Assembly: GCA_964017235.1 (NCBI GenBank)
Contig: OZ024929.1
Coordinates: 157,279,609-157,343,608 of the forward strand
Length of the DNA stretch: 64,000 bases
DNA from: Sabellastarte sp. h YS-2021
Taxonomy: Eukaryota; Annelida; Polychaeta; Sabellida; Sabellidae
Direction: 5' to 3'
The notes under the pieces were generated by a model. That model ran no database searches, was not told where the DNA came from, and worked only from the letters and a program-made list of their open reading frames with translations. Made by a program: the position numbers and the translations under genes. Below are positions 1 through 13,260 of the stretch, in pieces (position 1 is the first letter of the stretch; each line of letters opens with the position of its first letter).

Positions 1-1793
1 GTAACCCAGATTTGGACTAGTTGGCAATCTCAGCCTCCCGATATCGGACGATATTGAAATATTTTTGCATTCAATATCGATATCCAAAAGCCAAACAATT
101 TTCTCACTAGTGATTATATTTCAAACTTGTTTACTACTTGGTAAGCTAGTCCACAACTAGAGAACAGAGAAAAACTACACATCAGTCATAGCCAAGATTG
201 CTATTTCAGAGGAATGGTGAAGAAATCGAAAAAACATGTTGTACCATAATTTCCTTAATCCCACAGTCTAATGCTCTAGAAATTTAAGAAAAAATTGACT
301 TTAAGACATACTGAGTCCAATTCTGAAGTTGATTCTCACAAAACATTTCTACCTTTATCTTTTAAAATTATTTTTCATGGAAACCAGTATCTCTGGAGTG
401 CTGTTACAGAAAGACAGCTAATGATTTTGGCAAATATACAAATATCAAAGACATTCAAGTCACTTTGGGTAAGACTCGAAGGCTGAAAAATTGATCATAC
501 TAACCAATTGTTACGTTACCACATCACTAGTCGACATCAATATTGCGAAATCAGTTAACTGTTTTCTTATGTATATCACCACAAAAGAGATTTTACGCGA
601 TCACTGAAACTATAAATATTTTGAGTTCATACCTTGAAAGGTATCAAATCAAACCCTTTTGTCTGTATTTTATGCTTAAAATATAAAAATACAACATTAT
701 TGGCAGATTACCCCACAATTTGGGTGAAGTTTTTACTTTTCTAGCATCTTGCGAGCCGCCATATTGCTTGTATACATCTGGAACACATATCCATGCGATG
801 TCTTCGGTATTTTCTCAACCATGCTGAACCTCACACACAGTTAATCGGTTAGTCGATGGTTAATGCAAATGACTACCTGGCTAGCAAATTTGCTCATTAT
901 TTCAGTCTGAAGGGTAACACAGAAGGGTTTTCAGTTTTCACATATTTCATTTCCATAAAATAAATGTAAAAATGGTATTTAGTAAAAAAAATGATTTGTA
1001 TTCAATGTCTGTGGTATCACCAAATAATGACATCATTTTTCTTAAACTTTTTTTCAACCCATAATTGAAAGAAAACCTGAAACCTTATATTTTTCCTCCT
1101 CAAGGGTTTAACACGTGTTGAGTAAATAATATTCACTAAAATCCATGACCTTGTCAATACTAACTGAATACGCCATACTACACTCCCTTTTTTTTTAAAA
1201 AAAAAGAGCAACACAGCCAAAGCCTGAGCATTCCAACTACACAGACCTACATAAAGAATCTTATTTGCTGTAAAGGAAGAACAACAAATATAATCTTTTT
1301 GAGAAATAAGAGGTCAGAAATGATTTTAAAGTCTGTGACATTGTCTCTTTCTACAATGTACACATCCAAATTCAAATTTACTTGAGAAAGACAACCTACA
1401 TTCCCCCCCCCCCCCCCCCCCCCCCATCCCACTGCCTATTATCAAAAACACATCTTGACAAGTGTGAAAATTTGACAATGTATAAATGCACTATTTTAAA
1501 ATTAGCCACACCACAAACTCTACACTAAAACTTAATGCTCAACATTTTTAATCAACAACAATTTAAAGCATTATTTAAAAGATTTTATTTGACAACAAGC
1601 CTAACACCATAACTTTTGTAATATTAAAGGCTTGGTGTATTATTAAATAGATAGACTAAAAATTACATTCTTAGTCACAGAAAATTGAAAACCACATACA
1701 CAATACATGAGGATATAATGGAATGAGACCCCCTACATGCATGAGGGCATTATGATACTTTTTGAGCAAAGTGGAACCTACAACATGGAACAT
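1..1793. other. AT-rich unassigned stretch with a long poly-C run
   Basis: No gene is recognised. Short open frames lack codon bias, splice context or family motifs. A 23-base run of C lies at 1403-1425. The first 100 bases hold a short inverted pair built on GATATTGAA and TTCAATATC, possibly the edge of an element that begins outside the window. Confidence 0.6.
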
Positions 1794-2192
1794 TAGTGGT
1801 GGGATCGGCAGTTAAAATAGCAGATCGAGCATCAACTGTTAGAAGCGAGTTGAACTCGAGTTAAACTCGAGTAATTTTCGGGATAAAGTATTTCGTTTAT
1901 TAGCCTTTAATATATGGTAAATATTTTACATACCGTACATTAGCCAAAACTTTCACCTGGAAATGGTTTTCGCGATATAATTTATGTTAAATCTTCATTG
2001 ATTTAAGTCAGAATTAAGTAAAAATGCAATATATTTTTGAAAATATTGGATATTTCTGTTGTGTTGGTGAAGTGTCAGCTTTAAATATTGACGTTTTCGA
2101 AAACTCGAGTTTCACTTGCGCAGATCGATGTGACCCCTAATTATCGCCCATCGAGTTGCGACTCGAGTTTCAGTCAACTCGTCCCAGCACTA
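1794..2192. mobile_element. hAT-type MITE, 399 bp
   Basis: The ends form imperfect terminal inverted repeats (TAGTGGTGGGATC at the left, GTCCCAGCACTA at the right). The element is flanked on both sides by the same 8 bases, TGGAACAT (1786-1793 and 2193-2200). An 8-bp target duplication with TAG/CAG-type ends is diagnostic of the hAT superfamily. There is no coding capacity. The subterminal zones are rich in the ACTCGAGT motif (around 1855-1882, 2104-2112 and 2161-2170), which may be binding sites for the mobilising transposase. Confidence 0.85.
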
Positions 2193-2200
2193 TGGAACAT

Positions 2201-5200
2201 GTGATGATTCATCTGTGAATGCAATAAAACACATGACTAAGACAAACAGGGATTAGCACAATGATGCATACTCAAAGACTGGTTCATCTATATGGCTTTA
2301 ACAGCCCCGTCAATACTTTACATACACATATTTTATATCATGATTGGCAGTTACAACAGTAGAGAAAATAAGTGTGTATCAATTGTTCCAGGTTTCTGTA
2401 AACTACGGGGCATAGAAGAAACCCTACAACCCCAAATATGAGAGACCCATGTTGTAAACCAAGTCACACATTACAACAAATAGATGAATAACATTTATTA
2501 AAGCTGAATTTGTCTGACAATGTCTTGAATCATATTTTTTCTTCAGATATTTAATTCAATGATAATATCTTTTTTTGTTTACTTCATCAAATAAATTATA
2601 AAAAAACAAATATTCACCCTCAAAATTATGTATCTGCTCTTTGTCAACCAGATCACAATATACTTTTCTTTTATATAAGAAGAACTTTATTAGTCTAAAC
2701 TGAACAAGAAAATGAATACTTTGATGTCAAAATATCAATCCAGTCATTTCATAAAGGAGGCTTTTCAAAGCATGGCCTTAAAATATTTAGTTCCAATAAA
2801 TGCCCGATTATAAATTCAGTAGAAGAAAAAAATCCGGCTCTGAAATGCTACATACAGAGGACATACATAGAGTTTTAACACATTTATCTGTTGCATAAAT
2901 TTAACCCAATGAATGCAGGCTTTAGTTCCTTATATTGATGAGCTCAATGGGTCCTTGAAATGTATATCTAACAAATTAAGGAATCTTGTTGAATGGGGGG
3001 GTTTAAAATGCACCGGTTAATTCTAGTTTATGGGCAGAAGCCAGATATGTCAACAAAAACTAATGCGATCTCATCAAAGTTTTATGCTCTCTGAGGCACA
3101 TACGCACACACAAAAACTCCATCCAATTTGAAATTTGATTGAAGTTTGAATTATGTGGAATTACTGCATGATTTATCAGCTCAATATCACTGCTTTTTAA
3201 AACAACATGCATGTTTTAGCCTGTACTTTTCCCTGTTGTGTGTCATTTAATTTTCTTTATTTCTTCAATAAGAAGACCCAGCTTTTATAAATTGTCCTTT
3301 AACGGAATGGACTTGTTTTTATGCAAGTTTTCTTCTCATTACCTGTCAAAATTTTGTTTATTTTTCTGTAATTCAAGGGATCACTTGAGTGGATCACAAA
3401 AGCCATTTTATTGAACTTTGTCAGTAAATATATACGTTTGATCCAAGGCATTGTACTCTATGCAGGGTATAACAAATATCTTAAAACAACTCAACTGTTT
3501 ATGGATATATGTAAATGATACCCTGGCGTTGCTTCAAAGTTTATTTTAATTTTGGATTTGGTAAAGGAATTTGCATGATATAATGCACACATAATCCCTG
3601 AATGGAAGACATTAATCTTTATGCTGACAATCAAAGCCGTTTATAATTTTACAGAATTTAAGAAGATCCCCCCTCTGGTTTTCATTCTGGCTTAAGTTTT
3701 TCAACCAATACAAGCACAAAAGCCGCATTAGCAAGTCATAGCCATATAATTCAGCACTCAATTCAAAAGGATTGTTGTGCTGAATCACAATTTTCTAATT
3801 TGGAACTGACCAAAGTCATTAATTTATGATCAATTTTGAGGCTGGATTTTTTCAGCTGAACAAGCTTATAAATTGAAAGCCAGTGAATTCACTGATATGA
3901 CCTGGTCAATAGGGAAGGTCTCTTGGGTTTTATTAGAAAATCTCTCTTTTCAGCTGGCCATTTGAAGATTATTTAGAAATTCTATACAGTTCTGAATGAG
4001 GTCCAAACATCTTCAATGGGGCAATAGGAAAACAAAGCTTGTGTAATTGTCAAAACACAAGCTCCAAATTCGTACCAAAAATTCAATTTATTGGGAACCA
4101 GACACTTGTTTTGGTTGTTTGAATGGAAAGTCCTCAAAGGATTTTAAAGCAAAGAAAAACAAATTGACATATGCTCTTAATAGACATTCATGTTCAAACA
4201 TAAAATTTTAAAAAGGTAAAAGCACTTGTGCTGTGACTTGACTTCAGAGGAATAATTCCAGTATAAGCTATAAATATGTATGTGCTCAATTGTGTAACGG
4301 TTTCTAATGAATTCAAATCTTCAAACACATTTAATATGTTTGCCACTAAACCTAATATGTAATTATATGTACGTGCAGACGTGTATATGTGACATACCAA
4401 AAAAAAAACAAAAAAACCCACACATACAAAAAATAACTTACAAAATAACCTTAACATAAAGACAATGGACACTGAAAATGTCTGAAATAATTCTGAAGCT
4501 TTGAACTATATACGTCCTTTATTTGCCTCGCATGAATACATAAAAATATAGTCACGTTATTAAGCCGAAAAGTTAACAGAAAAACAATCAGTTTGTAAAA
4601 GGACAAACATGTTTTATGTGCCTTTAGTCGTCAAATGGGCTAACTTTAAACCCCTTCAAAATAGAAAAGTCAACAATTACTAAAAACACTTAGCCCATAG
4701 GCCTTTTCAAATACCAAATTGAAGATCTTTATTTAAACTGCTTAAACAAAGCTGGAGAATATTGCAGGATCCGGAGAATAAACCTATAAACTCAAATATT
4801 TGAGGGAATCAATGAACCCGCTCTACACTTTGCACACACTCGCGGGTTCAACAATTTTATCTTTAAAATACTGTGGATCAATAGAATTAAGTCCAAGAGT
4901 TAATAAAACCAAAGTGGAAAATCGTTTTAAAGCCACTCTAAAATAAAGGCCAGTGCCTTGGCTTAAATTATGTATAACATGTACCCAATGTTGTGTGGCA
5001 GTGGAGAAGGTTTGAAGGAAAAAAAGAGGGGGGGGGGCGAGTTTTTCCGATTAACATTGGCCAATTGAGACGGAAGGTCACAAGTGTGTCAACAAGTTTT
5101 GACATTTCAAATTGATTTGTGAAATTGATATTTAAAAAGGGGTTTTAAAAAACATCTTGTCGGGACCTGTCTGAATTTGTCTTTTTATCAAGTTGTCCCT

Positions 5201-8033
5201 CTTTAGTCCTCACAAATCTGCAGATAGTCCAGTAAATCTGAGTCTAATCTTTTTTTTCAATAATAACTGTGTTTCATAAACTAAGGTGGTTGAAACTGTT
5301 TCATTGTTCTCCACATATTTTCCCTTATGAAAATTCAATGAGTAGTCGACTTTCATCACTATATAAGGTACCGCAAGTCTTTTAATTTATTTCACAATAT
5401 TCCAAGTGAGCAAACAAAGCATTGTTATTATAAATATCAATCCATTATTTAGTGCTTTTTAATAAACACTGCCTTTTGAGAGGCAATTTAAAACCGTTAC
5501 TTTTTGAAGAGCTAGTTGCAACAGCACACCTGAAACCAGGTTCCTTTTAAAGTAAACATCAATATTTTATGAGCCATTGATTTTATATAACTTGGAATTC
5601 CACTAAAGGTTGGGAATATTTGTTTTTCATGAGCAGTGTATACAATATTAGGGTATCAGCCATTCATAAGTTAAACACTAATTTTAAGGCTAAAACTGTT
5701 TTGTAGTGGTTTTTTTTGACAGAAGAGTTATGTTCAGAACTTATGCTCACAGCATACAAACGCACATTGACTTCTAAATCTTGTCAAGGTAAATTGTTAC
5801 TGGTACCTGTTCAATTTCATGCCTACATGTTTGTTTTCTAATAAATAAACACTGATATCAAAATCTAGTATTTAAGTTTATAGACAAAAACAAAAGCTCC
5901 GAGTTTTTATGTACTAATTTTGCATTCGTGTTTTCACAAAACTGAGCATGTGCGCATTTCCCATATCATTGGCCATGAAGTATTGACTTAAACTAGTCCA
6001 TTCAAATATTCCTTTCTCTTCATTCTTATCATTAAAATAATAGTGAAAATTATGACAAGTTCTTTCCTCTGCATCGATTTTAAGCAGGCAACCATACTTA
6101 ACCTTTGAGACGAAGCTTTCCGACTCATTAATGATAAACCAGTGAATTGGTCTGTGGCTATTGTGCCATTAAATATTAAACATTTGAAATTCAGTTGAAA
6201 CCAGTAAACATGTCAATTTTCATTGATTTTGTTGCCTCCTTCGCTCAAGCATTTTATTTCACGTCCTGTAATAAAGTTAGGAATATTCTTTCCACAGGTC
6301 TTTTTTATTTGTCTGAATCTCTAAAGAATGTGTTAAAGCTCACATTTTTTTCTTGTGTTTTACCAACACAAGAAGCCGGTAAAACTTGTACCCATGACTC
6401 CAAAAAATAGTAAATTTTAGACTTAGACACATAGTCCTAACTCCTAAGATACCTTTTTAGATTTTATTTAATTTCTATAAATTCATTTTGCCAACATTTA
6501 TAAAAATATTTGTACATAAAATTTTCAGAAACTATTAAGTTACTTATATTAGTTAATTCTGAAAAATCATTTCACTTAGATACATTATGTGAAACAAGAG
6601 ACATATGCCGTAAATGATATGTTACAGACAAATTTTAAGATAACATCTATATGGATAACGAGAATTCACAAAAACAACAGGGATTTTGTTATGACTCAAT
6701 TAAAACATGTTCATTGGGAAACAAAATCATTAGAAAACAGGACAGATTCATCTACAGCACTCAAAATAAACACCAGTTTTGAAAAGATAAAGTTAATTTC
6801 TTTAACCGTCTGATTTATCCATTCTATTCCATTAACAAATAAAAGCTGATTAAAGATAGCTGGTTGGTAAAAAGTGAACACTGAATTAATAACACATATA
6901 ACATGCCTTAGTTTTCAACTCCTTGTACTCATTTATGACAAAAAAAGCCAGTTTCTGAACTAGACTGGTTTTGTTTAACAAAGCAAGAGCTTTATGGAAA
7001 AAAGTACTGTCCCTTTGATAATTGTTGAAACATACATCAGTCTGTGAGGAACTGATTTTGATGTAATCATTTCAGGGGCTGGAATCTCAAATGTCAAGGC
7101 ACTTAAAAAGGTTAGACATTGTATGGAGTGGAGAGCTTTAATACTGTTGAATGCACTTGCAAAAATACATATCTAATTATTAATTAAAACAAATCCAAAC
7201 ATGTAATCATCATTTGGCATTTATCCCAGGCTGAATTTAATTGTTTTCACATCAAACAATGGAACTTAGTAAGTTATTACTTCACTGAAAGAACGCAACT
7301 GCACTTTTCATTAAAGTCTAATTCCTGTGGTTGATATTAAGGCATGTGTTATGATATCTCTAAACCAACAACTAAAATACACACAGGAGGAATTCACTGC
7401 AATGGACCTGCCAGCAGTTATTTTAAATGGATGCTTGAGCAATCAGCACACTTTTCACTGAATAAACACTTTCATTAATTGTTCAGTTATTAACCCACCC
7501 CATCGACTAACAGCAATTTTTATTGGCAAAAAAAGCACCTGTACAATTCAACTTTAATTTTCATGACAAAAGTATCATGTTAGTGGATGATTCATGGCAC
7601 AATGGTAGGATTTTGAGAACATGAATTGACAGGGAACCATTTCTTATGAAATGACACAAAAAATTCATGAAGATCTGCCCATTACATTTGGAGCAATGTC
7701 AACCAGAAAACCTAGTCATTGAAAATACATTGAAAATGAGACTTTCTTGTGGGGAATTTTTTGGCATCCAGAAAAAGATGCAGATCTTTTCCAAAATCGA
7801 TATTTAGTCACTTCTACCTTCTACCCAGATAAAAAAATTCAGAAAGATCCATTCATTACATTGGAGTTTTTCTTAAGCAAACAAACTGACACACGAATGC
7901 ACCCAAAAACATAACCACCTAATGAAGGTAAATACAGAAGTCCAGTGTCTCAATGTTAAATGTATTATCTGGCCCCTTCAGATTCCAATCAATAGGGTTT
8001 AACTGTATTTAATTACAGGTTAATGGCTAAGTC
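2201..8033. other. Unassigned AT-rich intergenic or intronic DNA
   Basis: No exon, RNA gene or recognisable transposon was found in this stretch. Open frames are short and look random. A 9-bp stem (TGAACCCGC…GCGGGTTCA) sits around 4813-4850, and a G-rich run lies near 5028. It may be intron or intergenic sequence; nothing decides which. Confidence 0.5.
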
Positions 8034-8120
8034 AGTGTCCAATATTTGAAAATAATAGATTGATCATGAGGCCCCAAGGGGACAGAGTTAACAGTCCATT
8101 ATTTTCAAATATTGGACACT
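8034..8120. repeat. Perfect 23-bp inverted repeat (stem-loop)
   Basis: The arm AGTGTCCAATATTTGAAAAT plus AAT at 8034-8056 is repeated exactly in reverse complement at 8098-8120, leaving a 41-base loop. It ends 20 bp before the left edge of array element A. It could be a small foldback element or an RNA hairpin; no target duplication was identified. Confidence 0.8.
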
Positions 8121-8140
8121 TACGAGGCTCTTAAGCTATT

Positions 8141-11100
8141 TAAACTAGAAATAGGATGCCCTGTTAAGAGTAGCTGCAATATATGAAAAGAAACAGGATA
8201 GTATAGAAGAAAACACATTATCATGTGTAATGTCCACCCCATGAACGTTTTGGAACAATTGCACAGTAGTCTTACAAGACTCTGTTTTGCTTGTAAAATA
8301 TATCAACGATGCTTAGATAATTATTACATGTAAATTACTTCAGCTTCATGCCTTTTTGCATTGGTTCAAAATTTACTCAAAATTACTGTATCTCTAAATG
8401 TTTTTGAGACAACTGACATTTTCAATTTCCGGCAAAATTCAAGAGATCTGCCCGAATATGAATAATTAAAAGTTTTTCAGCAGCATTTTATCTAGGACTT
8501 AATACCCAAAGGCTCCAAAATTTGCTTGAAATCGCTCTATCTTTAACAGCTTTTGAGATAAATAACAGTTTCAATTTCTGCCCAAATTCAACTTGGCAGC
8601 TGAAATTCCAGAAATTCAACATTTTTGCAGAGGCACTATAACTAGGTGTCTTATAACATTTGAGATAACCAACATTTTCAATTTCCGACAAAGTTCAAGA
8701 TGGTGGGTGAAATTTGAGAAATTTTACATTTTTCGGATGCAATATACCTAAGATCTCAAATATCCAAATGGTCCAAAATTAGCTTGAAGTTGCTCTATCC
8801 CTTAGAGTTTTCAATTAAACAACAATTTCAATTTCCGCCAAAATTCAAGATGGTGGACAAAATTCTGAAAATTCAACTTTTTTCACAGGCACTATATCTA
8901 AGGTTTCTAGTACCCAAAGGGTGCAAACGTTGCTCAAAATCACTGTATCTCTAACGGTTTTTGAGATAAATGATATTTTCAATTTCCAGCAAAATTCAGG
9001 AAATTCAACATTTTTCAGAGGCACTACATGTAACTTCTCTAGTACCCACTGGGTTCACAATTTGCTCAAAATTGCTCTATCTTTAATGGTTTTCCAGATA
9101 AACGGTATTTTTGATTTCCGTCAAGATTCAATATGGCGGCTGAAATTCGGGAAATTCAACATTTTTCAGAAGCACTACATTTAAGATCTCGGGTACCAAA
9201 GGGTCCAGAATTTGCTCATGGCGGGAAAACAATTTTTGGAAAAAGTCGCCAGTAGATGAATGTGTATTTTTTTTTCTTGCATTTAAAACAGAAATTCAAG
9301 ATGGCCGCCAAAAACGGTGAGAAAACAATTTTTGGGAAAAGTCACCAGTAAACTCTGCAAATACCCTGTGGGTCAAAAATTTCATCGAAATTGCTCTATC
9401 TCGCACCGTTCCCAAGATAAATGCTGTTTTGCATTTTATACAGAAATTCAAGATGGCCACCAAAATTGGCGGGAAAACAATTTTTGAGAAAAGTCGCCAG
9501 TTGACTATGCCCATACCCTGTGGGTCAAAAATTTCATCGAAATCACAGATAGAAGCAAATTTGTGTTTTTGCATTTTTGGCAAAAATTCGAAAATTCAAA
9601 ATGGCAGTCATTTTTAAGGGGAGGAAATTTTTGGAAAATTACAAAGAGTAGTTTGCCGAGATTCCCTGTGGATCGAAAATTCTGACAAAATACCTCTATC
9701 TCGCACAGTTATGGAGATAGAAGCAAATTTGTGGGTTTTTTTTTTTTTGTTTTTTTTTTGCATTTTTGGCAAAAATTCGAAAATGCAAAATGGCCGTCAT
9801 TTTTGAAGAGAGTAAAATTTTTTTTTAAATCGGACAGAGTTGTTTGCTAAGATACCCTGTGGGTCGAAAATTTCAACGAAATCACTCTATCCCGCACGGT
9901 TAAGGAGACAGAAGCAAATTTGTGCTTTTGCATTTTTGGCAAAAATTCGAAAATTCAAAATGGCCGCCATTTTTGGGGAGAGGAAAATTTTTTGAAGAGC
10001 GTGATGACTTAAATATGTTTCCTTTAAAAGAGTGAAAACAGAAATGCAATTCAGAGTAGGCTCAAAGTAGCAAAGCAGCTATTACTCAAGATAGCTACAA
10101 AGCTATCATCGACCAAAGGCTATCCTGGCCAAACTATTGAAACAATTATCCTTCATATAAATTTTTGTGAAGATAGAAAACATTGTTTTATTAAAATGTC
10201 CAGAAAAGTCAACTCAAAATAGCATAATAGCTATATAGCACAGTAGCTATTGCTCAGTTAGCTTTAAAGGTATTATCACCAAAAGCAATCCCAAGCAAGC
10301 TACTGATCCAATAATCCTCCATCCCAAATTTTGTGAACATAGGTGAAATACTTTTCCTTTAAAATGCTTAAAATAAAAAAGCTACTCAAAGTAGCTATTA
10401 CACAGTCAGTTATCACTAAGCTATTATCACTAAAAGCAATCCCAAACAAGCTATTGACATAACTATTGCTCATACCAAATTTGGTAAAGATATGTCAAAT
10501 ATTTTTCCCTAAAATGCCCGGAAACGAAAGAAGTACACAAAAGTAGCTAAGTAGCTATTACTCAGTTAGCTATAGCTACAAAGCTATCATCAACCAAAAG
10601 CTATCCTGGCCAAACTATTGACACAATTATCCTTCATATAAATTTTTGTGAAGATAAAAAACATTGTTTCATTAAAATGTCTAGAAAAAAAGTCAACTCA
10701 AAATAGCATAATAGCTATATAGCACAGTAGCTATTACTTAGTTAGCTATAAAGGTATTATCACCAAAAGCAAGTCCAAGCAAGCTACTGATCCAATAATC
10801 CTCCATCCCAAATTTTGTGAACACAGATGAAATACTTTATTTTTATGCTTAAAATAAAAAAGCTCCTCAAAGTAGCTAAGTAGCTATTACTCAGTCAGTT
10901 ATATAGCTTTTATCACTAAAAGCAATCCCCAGTGAAATGGTACACAGAAGTACACAAAAGTAGCTAAGTAGCTATTACTCAGTTATCTATAGAGCTATCT
11001 TCACAAACAGCAATCCCATGCAAGCTATTAACCCAATAAACACCCATACCAAATTTGGTAAAGATAGGATAAAATAATACTTTTCCTTGAAATGACTGGA

Positions 11101-11209
11101 ATCCATGCGTGATGACAGACGGCGGATGCTGGACGGCTGATGGCGGACACCAGAAAAAGCAAAAATAATATATCCACCCACCCCCCCCCCCAGTGGGGTG
11201 GACATAATT
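8141..11209 (+). mobile_element. Array element A: Helentron-associated/pearl-like non-autonomous element, 3.1 kb
   Basis: The left end (TAAACTAGAAAT…) and the right end (…GGGGTGGACATAATT) are both shared with element B at 16677-18211, which defines the family. The unique left head runs to about 8370. The centre holds two different tandem arrays: about 8400-10000, units of roughly 125-155 bp built around AAATTCAAGATGG and CTCTATCTC; and about 10040-11060, units of roughly 160 bp built around TAGCTATTACTCAGTTAGC. The right end carries a C-run/G-run hairpin (CCACC…GGGGTGG, 11173-11201). There is no coding capacity. A unique head, central minisatellite and 3' hairpin resemble pearl/HINE elements of bivalves. 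The superfamily assignment is an inference because no Rep/helicase-bearing relative is present. Confidence 0.65.
10093..10830 (+). repeat. Higher-order tandem repeat, period ~481 bp, inside element A
   Basis: The stretch from AGCTACAAAGCTATCATC at 10093 through AATCCTCCATCCCAAATTTT near 10320 recurs almost unchanged starting at 10574. This gives a 481-bp period that spans three of the basic ~160-bp units. The higher-order copy is more similar than neighbouring basic units, so the array grew recently by multi-unit duplication. Confidence 0.7.
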
Positions 11210-11809
11210 TACACCCCTTCCTTACTTTGTAATTTTAAAAATGTTACCATCATCACTTTTCATTTCTATATTTGTGTTGTGTATTTCTTTACATTTTATC
11301 ATTTTAGTTGAAATAAAATTAAAGGGTTTCTTTGGAAATGTGTGAAAAAAGGTTTCCGTATAACGTCAAAATTACAGAGTTGAACAACTGCCCACTGATG
11401 AAAGATACTTTTTTAACGAACGAAAAACTCTCAGGCATAAGTTAATAATTACCTCCCCCAAGGTGGTTATATTTTTGGTAGTGTAAGGCAGTGTTAAATA
11501 TATCTGTTGTGCTATTGAAGTATATGGATGATTCCCTTTAAACTTTTATTTACTGGTATATTTTCATACATGGCCCACCAGGAAAATAACTTTTTTATGA
11601 CAGAACATCAAAAGGCCTGTGAACTATTATGAAGTTTGGTATTTAATCACTGACGCCTCTCTCACCATGGGTTCTGGGTTTGAATCCAGCTCATGGTACC
11701 ATGGTCTGAGTACCGCTCCTTACACCGCTCCTTACACCTTACACTGCTCCTTACCAACTGAAAGAGATAAAGAAGCCCAACTTGGTCAATTGTGACATGC
11801 TGTTTATTA
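11210..11809. other. Unassigned spacer with a tRNA-like promoter motif
   Basis: No gene is seen. A plus-strand box-B-like sequence, GGGTTTGAATCC, lies at 11676-11687 within text reminiscent of a tRNA T-arm, followed by repeats of CCGCTCCTTACAC. This suggests a decayed tRNA-derived SINE, but box A is not convincing. ACCTCCCCCAAGGTGG at 11451-11466 looks like a diverged end of the foldback element that starts at 11810. Confidence 0.35.
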
Positions 11810-12064
11810 CCTCCGCCAAGGAGGCATTATTTTCATGACCGTTTGTTTCTCTGTTTGTCTGTTAGTTAGAAGGATTGAGCAAATACTACTGGTAAGATCC
11901 TCTTGAAAAAAAATCAGTAGGTGGGTCTTTGTCCAAGTTAGACCCCATTAAATCTTGAGAGTGATCTGGGTCACCATCTGGAGACAAAAGAAAAATCTGA
12001 ATTTCCCATTTACTTATTGTTATGTGCCTTGGTGGGGGTATTGCCCTCTCCCAGTGCTCTTGCT
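11810..12064. mobile_element. Foldback MITE with CCTCCGCCAAGGAGG end
   Basis: The left end begins CCTCCGCCAAGGAGG, and the right end contains CTTGGTGGGGGTATTGCCCT followed by CTCCCAGTGCT. The ends are diverged inverted repeats. I recognise this motif pair from short repeats in fish, amphioxus and mollusc genomes, so the element type is widespread. No coding capacity and no clear target duplication were found. Confidence 0.5.
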
Positions 12065-12814
12065 GATTTTATTTTTCACTTTGCTGTTGAGAAGAACATG
12101 AAATAAATTTGACTTTGGAAGAAGTGGAATCTTTACAGTAGACTTGTACCTTTTGTAAGCATTACAGGTTCAGCCCTGTGATTTGACAAACATGTTTGAT
12201 ACCAAGTGTACACAATTAACACCTACCCCCTTGTCTGAGACTTGTAACTATTCTCACAGACCAGTACCAGTCTAGAGTTACAGGTCTAGATGTCCTGTTA
12301 CTAATTTAATGGGGCTTTCACAAATGTCAGGTTGAATGGATCTGATTTTAGAACATCTCCGATTTTATAGGGCACATGAAATGACCTGTATAAAAAGCAA
12401 AATCTTTTAATGTAACATTGTGATATCCACATCCAAATCTTCCACACTTGCATACTTACACACTCATGCAACAGTATCAAACAATGGTTATCAGAGTGGA
12501 GGAAATTTGAATACTTAGACTGGGGCTTAAAGGGCTCATTTATTGCAAAATATCTCACTGTCAGGCAATGACTGAGGTCTGTGCTCACTAAGGTCCCCAG
12601 TTATCCATGTATGACATGTATCAAGAAACTGTTTTAATTATGTCTCATTTTTATTATTTCTGATCATCTGAAAAATACTTTGATCTATTGAAATCTTTCA
12701 CAAAAGCCAAAAATGTGTCCACAAATCTCACATAACATACATAGAAATCTCACACATACAAATAATTCATCCAAAATATATACCAAGATCTGACAAAATA
12801 ATATATTCTGAATA
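12065..12814. other. Unassigned stretch
   Basis: No gene or named repeat is recognised. The last ~100 bases grade into the neighbouring AATATACACTGAAATGTCACA minisatellite. Confidence 0.5.
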
Positions 12815-13150
12815 GTCACACAATATATACTGAAATTTCACACAATATACACTGAAATGTCACTCAATATACTGAAAACCACAAAATATACACTGAAATG
12901 TCACACAATATACACTGAAATGTCACACAATATACACTGAAAGTCATACAATATACACAGAAATTCACACAATATACTGAAAATCACACAATATACATTG
13001 AAATGTCACACAATATACACTGACATCTCAAACAATATACTGAAATGTCACACAATATACTGAAATGTCACAATATACTGAAATGTCACACAATATACAT
13101 TGAAATGTCACACAATATACACCGAAATATCACAAGATACACCAGAAAAT
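12815..13150 (+). repeat. Minisatellite, ~22/17-bp units (CACAATATACACTGAAATGT)
   Basis: Some fifteen copies of CACAATATACACTGAAATGT and a shorter CACAATATACTGAAATGT variant run head to tail. Long and short units alternate irregularly, as expected for slippage or unequal exchange. Diverged copies extend on both sides to about 12720 and 13260. Confidence 0.85.
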
Positions 13151-13260
13151 CAATCACAATACATTCTAGAATGTCCTAACATTTTTTGAAATCCTACACA
13201 ATATCCTCTGATATCTTACAAGAAACCCTGTACTGAAATTTCGCATGATCTACATTATAA

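Noticed and set aside
4813..4850. Hairpin TGAACCCGC…GCGGGTTCA as a microRNA or tRNA arm
   Set aside because: A 9-bp stem with a 20-base loop is too short for a microRNA precursor and no tRNA boxes surround it.
12815..13150. CRISPR-like alternation of repeats and spacers
   Set aside because: The units are contiguous minisatellite copies without unique spacers, in a eukaryotic genome.
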